Below, one piece after another: positions 6,460 through 11,895 of a stretch of DNA of 11,895 nt (positions within the stretch are counted from its first letter, which is position 1; the number at the start of each line of letters is the position of its first letter). Under the pieces are notes generated by a model, which was not told where the DNA came from, did not search any database, and worked only from the letters and a program-made list of their open reading frames with translations. Where the stretch lies: assembly GCA_019308525.1 (NCBI GenBank), contig JAFDIC010000269.1:1-11895 (forward strand), read 5' to 3'. The position numbers and the translations under genes are program-made. This DNA is from Deltaproteobacteria bacterium. GTDB taxonomy: Bacteria; Desulfobacterota; DSM-4660; Desulfatiglandales; HGW-15.

Positions 6460-6477
6460 ATCCCGAGACGACGGGAT
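6460..6477 (+). other. Hairpin directly before the HdrB-like start
   Basis: ATCCCG (6460-6465) and CGGGAT (6472-6477) form a perfect 6-bp stem with a 6-nt loop, ending 6 nt before the ATG at 6484. The GGGA that would serve as ribosome site is inside the 3' arm, so the stem could limit translation. If translation starts at 6442 instead, the stem is in the coding region. Confidence 0.45.
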
Positions 6478-6483
6478 AGAAAA

Positions 6484-7335
6484 ATGGGGCAAAGAGAGAT
6501 GATAGACCTGTCATACTACCCCGGTTGTTCGCTTGCCACCACGGCAAAGGAGAATAGCAGCTCATTAATTTACCTTTTCAACCGCCTCGGCTATAACCTG
6601 GTGGAACTGGAAGACTGGAATTGCTGTGGCAGTTCTTCTGCCCACAGCATAGATCCAGGCCTTGCCTTAGACCTGGCCAGTCGAAATCTGTACCTGGCGC
6701 CCCCTGACAGGCCCCTGTTGGTCGCATGCCCCAGTTGCCTGGTGCGTCTCAACTCAGCTTTCCTCCACCTCAAGAGTGACGAAACCGCCCGGGAACATTA
6801 CAGAAAGACATGGGGAAAACCCTTCAACCCTGACCTCGAAATCATCCATTTTTTCGAGCTCCTGGATCAGATTGACCTCACGAACTATGCAAATAGACGC
6901 CTGGAGGGACTCAGGTTCGTGCCGTATTACGGCTGCATGCTCGCCCGGCCACCTGGAATGCGCAAGGAAAAAAATTATTACGGGCTCATGGAAGAAATAT
7001 TGGCAAAACTCGGCGCTGAACCCCGGAGGTGGTCCTTTTCTTCCCGCTGCTGCGGAACTTTTCTTACGGTGGTTCGCCCCGAGGTAGTCACCCCCATGGT
7101 CAACGCCATAGGGGAGGGGGCGATCAAGGCAGGCGCCCATTGTATAGTTACTGCCTGTGCCATGTGCCATATGAATCTGGAAGCCCGGTGCACTCTGAAG
7201 GAGAAACTGCCTGTCATGCACTTTTCCGAGATCCTCTCCATGGCCATGGGTATTGAAAAGGCAAAATACAGGGGCTGGCTATCACGCCACCTCATAGATC
7301 CCAAGCCCTTTCTCAAGGCCATGGGCCTCTCCTAG
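6484..7335 (+). CDS. HdrB-like protein with two CCG domains (heterodisulfide reductase subunit B family)
   Basis: A 283-residue protein with both cysteine-rich CCG domains (PF02754) of HdrB, the subunit whose unusual [4Fe-4S] clusters reduce disulfides in methanogens and take part in electron transfer in sulfate reducers and other anaerobes. Domain one has C15, C47-C48-G and C82-x2-C85. Domain two has C151, C189-C190-G and C225-x2-C228. The YYPGCSL start at 11-17 is the usual family N-terminus, which argues for starting at 6484 or 6499. An ATG at 6442 has a better ribosome site (GAGGGG) and would add 14 residues. No hdrA or hdrC lies beside it, so its partner and substrate are unknown. It is divergent from the LPS cluster, and a 151-nt gap separates it from polX. 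There is no membrane segment, so it is cytoplasmic. Confidence 0.85.
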   Translation: MGQREMIDLSYYPGCSLATTAKENSSSLIYLFNRLGYNLVELEDWNCCGSSSAHSIDPGLALDLASRNLYLAPPDRPLLVACPSCLVRLNSAFLHLKSDETAREHYRKTWGKPFNPDLEIIHFFELLDQIDLTNYANRRLEGLRFVPYYGCMLARPPGMRKEKNYYGLMEEILAKLGAEPRRWSFSSRCCGTFLTVVRPEVVTPMVNAIGEGAIKAGAHCIVTACAMCHMNLEARCTLKEKLPVMHFSEILSMAMGIEKAKYRGWLSRHLIDPKPFLKAMGLS

Positions 7336-7336
7336 C

Positions 7337-7373
7337 TTGGCCACCAGGGACTGCTGCTCCAAGGAGGTGGCAA
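7337..7373 (+). other. Stem-loop right after the HdrB-like stop codon
   Basis: GCCACC (7340-7345) pairs with GGTGGC (7366-7371), extended by TT/AA beyond a bulged G. It starts 2 nt after the stop. No T run follows, so it is more likely an mRNA 3'-end stabiliser or a weak Rho-linked end than an intrinsic terminator. Confidence 0.35.
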
Positions 7374-7401
7374 TCTCAAAGGTAAAAGTTCTTTGTTGTA
7401 C

Positions 7402-7429
7402 TTGCAAATCCCTCCTGAATATTTATTTT
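7402..7429 (+). promoter_or_regulatory. Weak candidate promoter of polX
   Basis: TTGCAA (7402-7407) and TATTTT (7424-7429) are 16 nt apart in an AT-rich patch, 57 nt before the polX ATG. The remainder of the gap shows nothing else recognisable. Confidence 0.35.
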
Positions 7430-7486
7430 AATGACAAATAGAGCGCACTGCTTTCCTTCGATCATTATCATTGAGCCTTTTCCCCC

Positions 7487-9196
7487 ATGACGAACCAGGA
7501 AATTGCAGAGATACTGGATCACATCTCCAAGATCTTGAGCATAAAGGGAGAAAATCCCTTCAAGGTAAGGGCTTACTCCAAAGCAGCCCAAATAATAGCT
7601 AGCCTGCCTTACCAACTCTCCTCTCTGGGGGACAAGGAAGAAATAGCGAAACTCCCCGGCATAGGGGAAGGAATCACAAAAAAGGTCACAGAACTCCTGG
7701 AGACCGGCAGGCTCAAGTATTACGAAGACATCATGAAATCGGACTATGCACCCCTTACCGAGTTCCTCGACATCCCGGGAATGGGGCCCAAGCACGCCAG
7801 GCTGGTCTACGATGAACTGGGGATCGACAACCTTCAGGACCTGAAAAAAGCGGCGGAGCAGGGAAAACTGAGGAGCTTGCGGGGTCTCGGCGCAAAAGTG
7901 GAGATGAACATCCTCCGGGGTATTCAGCAACTCCAGAAATACAAGGAAAGGCACCCCCTGGCATTTATCTATCCCAGGGCACAGGATATCCTTGAACGCT
8001 TGAAACGGGTAAGAGAGATAGAGCGGATGACCCTTGCGGGATCACTCAGAAGAATGAGAGAGACCATAGCGGATGTAGATATCCTTGCCTCATCGGCTCA
8101 TCCTGAAAGGGTTATGGAACCCTTCGTGGCTCTGCCCCAGGTAAAGAGAGTCATTTCAAAGGGAAAGACTAAATCAAGCATTCTCACCAGGGACGGTTTC
8201 CAGGTAGATCTCAGGGTAGTGCAACCCGAGAGTTACGGAGCCGCCTGCCACTATTTTACCGGTTCCAAGGCCCATAACATAAGAATACGCTCCCTGGGCC
8301 TGAAGAAAGGCCTGAAGATCAACGAATACGGTGTGTTCAAGAATGAGAAAAAAATAGCAGGCCGCATGGAGGAGGAAATCTTTGAGGCGGTCGACTTACC
8401 CTACATCCCTCCGGAGCTGAGGGAAGACAGGGGTGAGATAGAGGCCGCACAGGAAGGAAGGCTCCCCGCTCTTGTTGAAATGGATGACATCAAAGGCGAC
8501 CTTCATGTTCACAGCAATTGGAGTGACGGCAACAGTACCATAGAAGAGATAGCAGAGGCCGCAGTGAAGCGTGGATATGAATACATTGCCATATGCGATC
8601 ATTCCCAGAGTCTTGGCGTCGCCAGGGGGCTGACAGAGGAGAGGCTATCAGAACAGGTGAGGGAGATAGAAAAACTCAACAGGAAGCTGAAGAAGTTCAA
8701 GCTCCTGGCCGGGATAGAGGTGGATATAAGGGCAGACGGCGGACTGGACCTGGATGAAGACATCCTCGGGAATCTTGACATAGTGGTGGCAGCGGTCCAC
8801 AGCAAGTTCAATATGAGCGCGAAAGAGATGACCAGGCGGGTCATAAGGGCCATTGAAAACCCGATTGTGCATGTCATTGCACATCCGACCGGGAGGCTCA
8901 TTGGTAAGAGGGACGCTTACCCCCTGGATATGAACAGGGTCTTCGATGCGTGCAGGGCAAACGCAAAGGTATTGGAGTTGAACGCCCACCCCGAGAGGCT
9001 TGACCTGTCGGACATAAACTGTAGGGAAGCCCAGGACAAAGGCGTCATGATTGCCATTTCCACCGATGCCCACATGGCCACCCAGCTCGACTTGATAAAG
9101 TTTGGCGTTGCTACTGCACGCAGGGGCTGGATTCAACCAGGGAGCGTGATTAACACCCTCCCTTTATCCAGGCTCTTGGCCTTTCTCAAGCGTTGA
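7487..9196 (+). CDS. polX: DNA polymerase X family protein with PHP domain
   Basis: A full-length bacterial PolX (569 aa), a cytoplasmic repair enzyme thought to act in gap filling of base-excision repair. Helix-hairpin-helix turns lie at LPGIGEGI (56-63) and IPGMGPKHA (96-104). The nucleotidyltransferase core has GSLRR (185-189), metal ligands D196 and D198, and the third Asp at D241, followed by FTGSKAHN (257-264). The PHP domain (from about 336) has all the expected metal ligands: H340/H342, D347, H372, E411, H438, H466 and D527/H529. It should give 3'-5' exonuclease or AP-processing activity, as in Bacillus and Thermus homologues. All catalytic residues are visible in both halves. The ATG at 7487 has no Shine-Dalgarno sequence (the preceding bases are pyrimidine-rich), so translation may be weak or the start may differ. 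It appears to be transcribed alone. Confidence 0.95.
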   Translation: MTNQEIAEILDHISKILSIKGENPFKVRAYSKAAQIIASLPYQLSSLGDKEEIAKLPGIGEGITKKVTELLETGRLKYYEDIMKSDYAPLTEFLDIPGMGPKHARLVYDELGIDNLQDLKKAAEQGKLRSLRGLGAKVEMNILRGIQQLQKYKERHPLAFIYPRAQDILERLKRVREIERMTLAGSLRRMRETIADVDILASSAHPERVMEPFVALPQVKRVISKGKTKSSILTRDGFQVDLRVVQPESYGAACHYFTGSKAHNIRIRSLGLKKGLKINEYGVFKNEKKIAGRMEEEIFEAVDLPYIPPELREDRGEIEAAQEGRLPALVEMDDIKGDLHVHSNWSDGNSTIEEIAEAAVKRGYEYIAICDHSQSLGVARGLTEERLSEQVREIEKLNRKLKKFKLLAGIEVDIRADGGLDLDEDILGNLDIVVAAVHSKFNMSAKEMTRRVIRAIENPIVHVIAHPTGRLIGKRDAYPLDMNRVFDACRANAKVLELNAHPERLDLSDINCREAQDKGVMIAISTDAHMATQLDLIKFGVATARRGWIQPGSVINTLPLSRLLAFLKR

Positions 9197-9221
9197 TGGC
9201 TTCGTAACAAGACACTTCCCA

Positions 9222-9242
9222 CCCGCTGGGACCGGGCTTTTT
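9222..9242 (+). terminator. Possible weak intrinsic terminator of polX
   Basis: CCCG (9222-9225) and CGGG (9233-9236) form a short stem followed by C and five T residues (9238-9242), 26 nt after the polX stop. The 4-bp stem is short, so efficiency is doubtful. On the minus strand no T tract follows, so it would not stop the convergent hsp20 transcript. Confidence 0.35.
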
Positions 9243-9262
9243 GTAAAGCGTTCAATGCTGCA

Positions 9263-9997
9263 CTACTCGGAGCTGATTGCTATCCTCCTGGTTCTTTCTC
9301 TTGCTGCGGCGGATTTTGGCAACACAATCGTCAGTATCCCGTCCTTGAACGTGGCCTCTGCCCTGTCCGGCTCAACCTCACAAGGCAAGAACAAGTTTCG
9401 CCGAAAAGAACCGTAGTGACGTTCCACCCTGTAATAACCCTTCCCCTTCTCCTGTTCCAGCTCCCTCTTTTCTCCTCTGATGGTAACGCGATCATCCGTG
9501 ACGCTCACGTCGATATCAGCCTTTTCTACGCCGGGCAACTCAGCGATGATTTGGATCGCCTCATCGGTCTCGATCATATCCACGTGCGGCCAACTCAAGA
9601 GATCTCTGTAAGCACCTGACCGGCCTTGACCCAACCACCAGGGCAGATATAGCCTGGATCTCAGAAATTCGTCAAAGAGTCGGTCAGTGGCCCTTTTCAG
9701 CTCCCTGAAGGGCTGGTCCCAGGGTTCAAGATCAAGCTCAGAATATCCTTCCGCCCTCACCGGGATCCTCTCCCGTCTCCTTCTCCTGGGTATGAGTTCC
9801 CGGACCTTTTCGGACAGTCCCTTGACTTCTTTTTTCAGTTCCTCTGCGCTCTCCTTGAAATCCTCGCTGGTACCCTTGAGCTTCTCCTTGACCTTTTCAG
9901 AGAGTTCGCTCACCTCAACCGCCAGGTTATCGATTGCCTCTTTCAACTCCTGGCTCGCATCATCTAACTTTTCCTTCACTTTCTCACTGATGGCCAT
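9263..9997 (-). CDS. Small heat-shock protein (Hsp20) with repeated helical N-terminal extension
   Basis: The C-terminal half is an alpha-crystallin domain (from about residue 140), with AELPGV, KDGILTIVLPK and a C-terminal I-A-I tail used for oligomer contacts. These are ATP-independent holdases that keep unfolding proteins soluble. The first ~70 residues are a highly charged, probably helical segment with a 29-residue repeat: SEKVKEKL recurs as SEKVKEKL and SEKVREL. A run of five arginines follows, then a Trp/Pro-rich linker. At 244 residues it is far longer than a usual Hsp20 (about 140-160). The ATG at 9997 is preferred because AGGAGG lies 9 nt upstream; the ATG at 10003 has only 3 nt spacing. 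It is the last of three tandem hsp20 genes, separated from the second by 208 nt, so it may have its own promoter. It converges with polX. Confidence 0.88.
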   Translation of the reverse strand: MAISEKVKEKLDDASQELKEAIDNLAVEVSELSEKVKEKLKGTSEDFKESAEELKKEVKGLSEKVRELIPRRRRRERIPVRAEGYSELDLEPWDQPFRELKRATDRLFDEFLRSRLYLPWWLGQGRSGAYRDLLSWPHVDMIETDEAIQIIAELPGVEKADIDVSVTDDRVTIRGEKRELEQEKGKGYYRVERHYGSFRRNLFLPCEVEPDRAEATFKDGILTIVLPKSAAARERTRRIAISSE

Positions 9998-10084
9998 CTT
10001 CATCCACCTCCTTTAGCACCCTGATGAAGCCTACAGGAAGAAGCTGTTTTCCCTTCAACCATTCGCAGGCCCATTGTGTTTTTC

Positions 10085-10127
10085 CCGGGGCGGCCCCAGC
10101 CCTATCGTGCCGGCCGGCCTACCCCGG
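10085..10127. other. GC-rich inverted repeat in the gap between two hsp20 genes
   Basis: CCGGGG (10085-10090) and CCCCGG (10122-10127) are perfect 6-bp arms around a GC-rich loop that includes the palindrome GGCCGGCC (10112-10119). It lies in the 208-nt gap between the second and third hsp20 genes. The rest of that gap shows no convincing promoter. It may be an mRNA-processing or stability element, or attenuation. Confidence 0.35.
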
Positions 10128-10205
10128 ACCGATTTCCTCCTCTTCCCCGTTGCCCCTGGAAATGCCCTCCTGAAGGCCCTTACGGGGAGTCTGCAATGAT
10201 TCTTT

Positions 10206-10613
10206 TCAACTCTTGATCGCTATCTTCCTCGGCACGGCAGCTTCTACCTTAGGTAGCCTCAGCGTCAGTACTCCGTCCTTCAGTTCCGCCTCGATCTTTG
10301 ACTGATCAATGACCTGGGAGAGAGTGAATTGCCTGTAGTATTTTCCCGTGCGATATTCCCTGAGCACATCAACCTCATCAGCTCCCTCCGGCGCCGCGAC
10401 CTCGCCTTCCAGGGTCAGGACATTGTCATTCAGGCTGATGTTCAGATCATCGGACTTCACGCCGGGCATATCGGCGACCAGGGTTATCTCCTTCTCTGTC
10501 TCAAAGATATCCACCGCAGGGGTGAAAACCAGGCCCGGCCTGGTTTGCTCAGCCGGAGTGGCCACCTCTCTCTTCTCTTTGGCTTGAAGAGCCTTGCTTT
10601 CGGTATCTACCAT
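10206..10613 (-). CDS. Small heat-shock protein (Hsp20)
   Basis: A 135-residue Hsp20. A short polar N-terminus (about 28 residues, rich in Lys/Glu) leads into the alpha-crystallin domain (TPAVDIFETEKEITLVADMP, then KDGVLTLRLPK), ending in R-K-I-A-I-K-S, the I-x-I anchor. It acts as a cytoplasmic holdase chaperone. The ATG at 10613 has a strong AGGAGG 8 nt upstream; a GTG one codon earlier (10616) is an unlikely alternative. It follows the first hsp20 gene by only 47 nt, so the two are probably co-transcribed. Paired Hsp20s of this kind, one with a longer N-terminal arm and one short, often form mixed oligomers; that is inferred here. Confidence 0.92.
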   Translation of the reverse strand: MVDTESKALQAKEKREVATPAEQTRPGLVFTPAVDIFETEKEITLVADMPGVKSDDLNISLNDNVLTLEGEVAAPEGADEVDVLREYRTGKYYRQFTLSQVIDQSKIEAELKDGVLTLRLPKVEAAVPRKIAIKS

Positions 10614-10660
10614 CACACATCCCTCCTTTCGTTGCAGGTCTCACGCTTGGGAGATTCCTC

Positions 10661-11122
10661 CTAGGCCTTCACTTTGATTTGCCTTGGCTTGGCCTCTTCT
10701 ACCTTGGGTAAGACAATGGTTAGAACCCCATTCTCGCAGCTCGCCTCCACCTTTTCGGTATCTATGGGCGAGGGAAGGGTTATGACACGGCTGAACCTGC
10801 CCTCCTCCCTCTCTTTCCTGTGGTAACACACATTTTCGCCCTCTTCGGGTATCTTCCTTTCACCCGAGATGGAAAGGGTGTCATTGGTGACGGAGATCTC
10901 CAGTTCCTCTTTCCTGATCCCCGGCAGTTCGGCTCTCACATAGAAGTTGTCCTTGTCCTCCGTCACGTTCGTCAGGGGAAACACACCGGCGATTGTCTCC
11001 CTGAGCAGACCGCCCGCCAGGTTTTCAAAAAGCCTCTCCATCTCCTGTCGCATACGCTCGATCTCGGCAAAAGGACTCGTCAAGTCCAAGCTTGGCAAAC
11101 CTGTCAGTCTTCTCAATAACAT
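10661..11122 (-). CDS. Small heat-shock protein (Hsp20), first of three in tandem
   Basis: A 153-residue Hsp20 of classic bacterial type. The N-terminus has the usual SPFAEIERMRQEMERLF pattern (16-32), followed by the alpha-crystallin domain (AELPGIRKEELEISV, then ENGVLTIVLPK) and a C-terminal R-Q-I-K-V-K-A tail with an I-x-V anchor. The ATG at 11122 is chosen because of a strong purine-rich site (AGGAGGGAGG) just upstream and because it matches the family's normal start; the open frame runs up to 11236 but that extension is not conserved-looking. It heads the cluster, with a leader containing a perfect inverted repeat and a candidate promoter overlapping 11209-11236. Confidence 0.93.
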   Translation of the reverse strand: MLLRRLTGLPSLDLTSPFAEIERMRQEMERLFENLAGGLLRETIAGVFPLTNVTEDKDNFYVRAELPGIRKEELEISVTNDTLSISGERKIPEEGENVCYHRKEREEGRFSRVITLPSPIDTEKVEASCENGVLTIVLPKVEEAKPRQIKVKA

Positions 11123-11166
11123 CTTTCCTCCCTCCTTTCCTCGGTCAGATGAGATTGGCCGAATTC

Positions 11167-11183
11167 CGGGATCTCTGATCCCG
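11167..11183 (-). other. Perfect inverted repeat in the hsp20 leader
   Basis: CGGGATC (11167-11173) and GATCCCG (11177-11183) are perfect 7-bp arms with a 3-nt loop, lying between the candidate promoter and the ribosome site of the first hsp20 gene. A second, imperfect repeat (cggtca 11142-11147, tggccg 11156-11161) lies closer to the start. It could be an operator or a leader hairpin; it does not match CIRCE. Confidence 0.5.
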
Positions 11184-11208
11184 CTTCGCATAGGTATTTT
11201 CGTCAAAA

Positions 11209-11236
11209 TCAATAAATCCTGATTTTTGTTTGTCAA
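11209..11236 (-). promoter_or_regulatory. Candidate promoter of the hsp20 cluster
   Basis: On the minus strand a perfect TTGACA (11236-11231), within a CTTGACA context, is followed by a 16-nt spacer and TATTGA (11214-11209, only 3 of 6). CTTGACA could be a heat-shock sigma -35 (CTTGAAA in E. coli), but no CCCCAT-like -10 is visible. The sigma factor is uncertain. Confidence 0.4.
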
Positions 11237-11284
11237 GACCCGCCCGGCAAAATTGAGTGCCGATTAACGGGCAAGGACCCGACC

Positions 11285-11317
11285 TTGACTTTGGGCAAAT
11301 TGTGATTACCGATTACC
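11285..11317 (+). promoter_or_regulatory. Possible control region of the BON-domain gene
   Basis: TTGACT (11285-11290) resembles a -35 but has no good -10 at 16-18 nt. A tandem 7-mer, GATTACC (11304-11310 and 11311-11317), lies just downstream. The rest of the stretch between the divergent hsp20 and BON genes (281 nt in all) shows nothing else clear on this strand. Confidence 0.2.
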
Positions 11318-11403
11318 CTGAAAGGCATACAGTGGCTTGTTTCCCAACGGTTCTAGGATTGATTGAGCGGTCACGATACCAGGACGAGGAGGTGGTGACA
11401 GGC

Positions 11404-11880
11404 ATGGGCCAGAAGGATATTCATGGAAGCAGCTTCAGGAAAGGAACCAGGCTGCCCATCGCCCCTGGAGGGCTCCTCCTTGTTGTGTCTCTCGCCCTCT
11501 GCCTTGTGCTGCTCCTTCCTGTGAGCGCCGGAGCCACGGGCGCCAGAGAGACAGTGATCTCCCTTCCGGAGCCGAGATCCAGCGCAGTTTCACAGGATGA
11601 CCTATCTTCTCTTGAGAGCCTTGAGCATGGTAAGACGCCGGCACCAGAGGACAGGGACCTTGCAAGAAAGATAGCGCAGGAGATCAAGGACGACCCCTTT
11701 ATTGAGAGCAAAGACATAGAGGTCACTGTTATCGATGGGATTGCCGTGCTCAGGGGAACGGTGAAGAGCTGGCCCGAATATGCGGCCGCAACCGCGGATG
11801 CGCTTCAATGCGGGGCCAGGGAAGTCGAAAACCGGCTCCAGGTCATGGAGGAAACTATGATCGCAGGCCACAGGAAGTGA
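11404..11880 (+). CDS. Exported BON-domain protein
   Basis: A 158-residue protein with an N-terminal basic stretch (R12-R16) followed by a hydrophobic core (about 22-41) ending in PVSAGATG, a likely signal peptidase I site, so periplasmic location is expected. There is no lipobox. After a Ser/Pro-rich linker comes one BON domain (about 83-147), with DLARKIAQEIKDD and the core VIDGIAVLRGTVKS, ending in AREVENRLQV. BON domains, as in OsmY, are thought to bind phospholipid or envelope surfaces and are often stress-induced. The start at 11404 is chosen because AGGAGG lies 11 nt upstream and the signal sequence follows; GTG at 11395 is too close to that site. The longer open frame back to 11257 is not signal-like. 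Divergent transcription from the hsp20 cluster hints at a shared stress response, by inference. Confidence 0.8.
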   Translation: MGQKDIHGSSFRKGTRLPIAPGGLLLVVSLALCLVLLLPVSAGATGARETVISLPEPRSSAVSQDDLSSLESLEHGKTPAPEDRDLARKIAQEIKDDPFIESKDIEVTVIDGIAVLRGTVKSWPEYAAATADALQCGAREVENRLQVMEETMIAGHRK

Positions 11881-11895
11881 GGGCAAGAGCCTTAC

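Noticed and set aside
8648..9136. Minus-strand open frame of 162 codons
   Set aside because: Lies wholly inside the PHP domain of polX, with no start signal or recognisable domain.
10095..10125. Sigma54-like sequence (GGCACG on the minus strand) before the third hsp20 gene
   Set aside because: The -12 GC falls one base off the required spacing and the surrounding consensus is poor.
9998..10205. Possible small gene in the 208-nt gap between hsp20 genes
   Set aside because: No open frame with a ribosome site and start codon of useful length was seen on either strand.
11240..11270. CIRCE-like half site (GAGTGC) near the hsp20 promoter
   Set aside because: The partner half (TTAGCACTC at 9 nt) is not present, so HrcA binding is not supported.

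Overview
The window looks like a chromosomal segment of an anaerobic, Gram-negative bacterium, most plausibly a Desulfobacterota (former Deltaproteobacteria) lineage. This is inferred from a complete run of lipid A and inner-core heptose genes (so an LPS outer membrane) together with a corrinoid/iron-sulfur reductive dehalogenase homologue and an HdrB-type heterodisulfide reductase subunit, both typical of strict anaerobes. There are 12 genes, one of them cut by the left edge. I see no rRNA, tRNA, CRISPR array, insertion sequence or phage gene.

Layout. (1) 1-170, minus: first 56 residues of an ATPase_2-type P-loop ATPase, preceded by three tandem palindromes of 14-bp period (181-222). (2) 415-1629, plus: a reductive dehalogenase-like protein without a Tat signal, with a good sigma70-type promoter and a hairpin in its leader. 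(3) 6352 down to 1613, minus: a tight five-gene cluster lpxK-lpxL-waaF-gmhB-waaC, with gaps of about 20 nt or short overlaps. It phosphorylates and acylates lipid A, makes the heptose precursor and adds the first two core heptoses. waaC overlaps the 3' end of the dehalogenase gene tail to tail. (4) 6484-7335, plus: a lone HdrB-like protein with two CCG motifs, divergent from the LPS cluster. (5) 7487-9196, plus: a complete PolX (family X polymerase plus PHP domain). (6) 11122 down to 9263, minus: three tandem small heat-shock proteins. The last has a repeated helical N-terminal extension. (7) 11404-11880, plus: an exported BON-domain protein divergent from the heat-shock cluster.

Most of the content is ordinary housekeeping and stress genes. 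The most notable points are two apparent in-frame losses at functionally critical places. The dehalogenase homologue lacks the stretch that normally holds the active-site arginine, and LpxK lacks about 15 residues directly after its Walker A loop. Other points are the palindrome array before the ATPase, the 29-residue repeat fused to an Hsp20 domain, and a shared four-cysteine motif at the C-terminus of both heptosyltransferases. Family comparisons were made from memory and are marked as such; I see no clear evidence for a wholly new multi-gene system.
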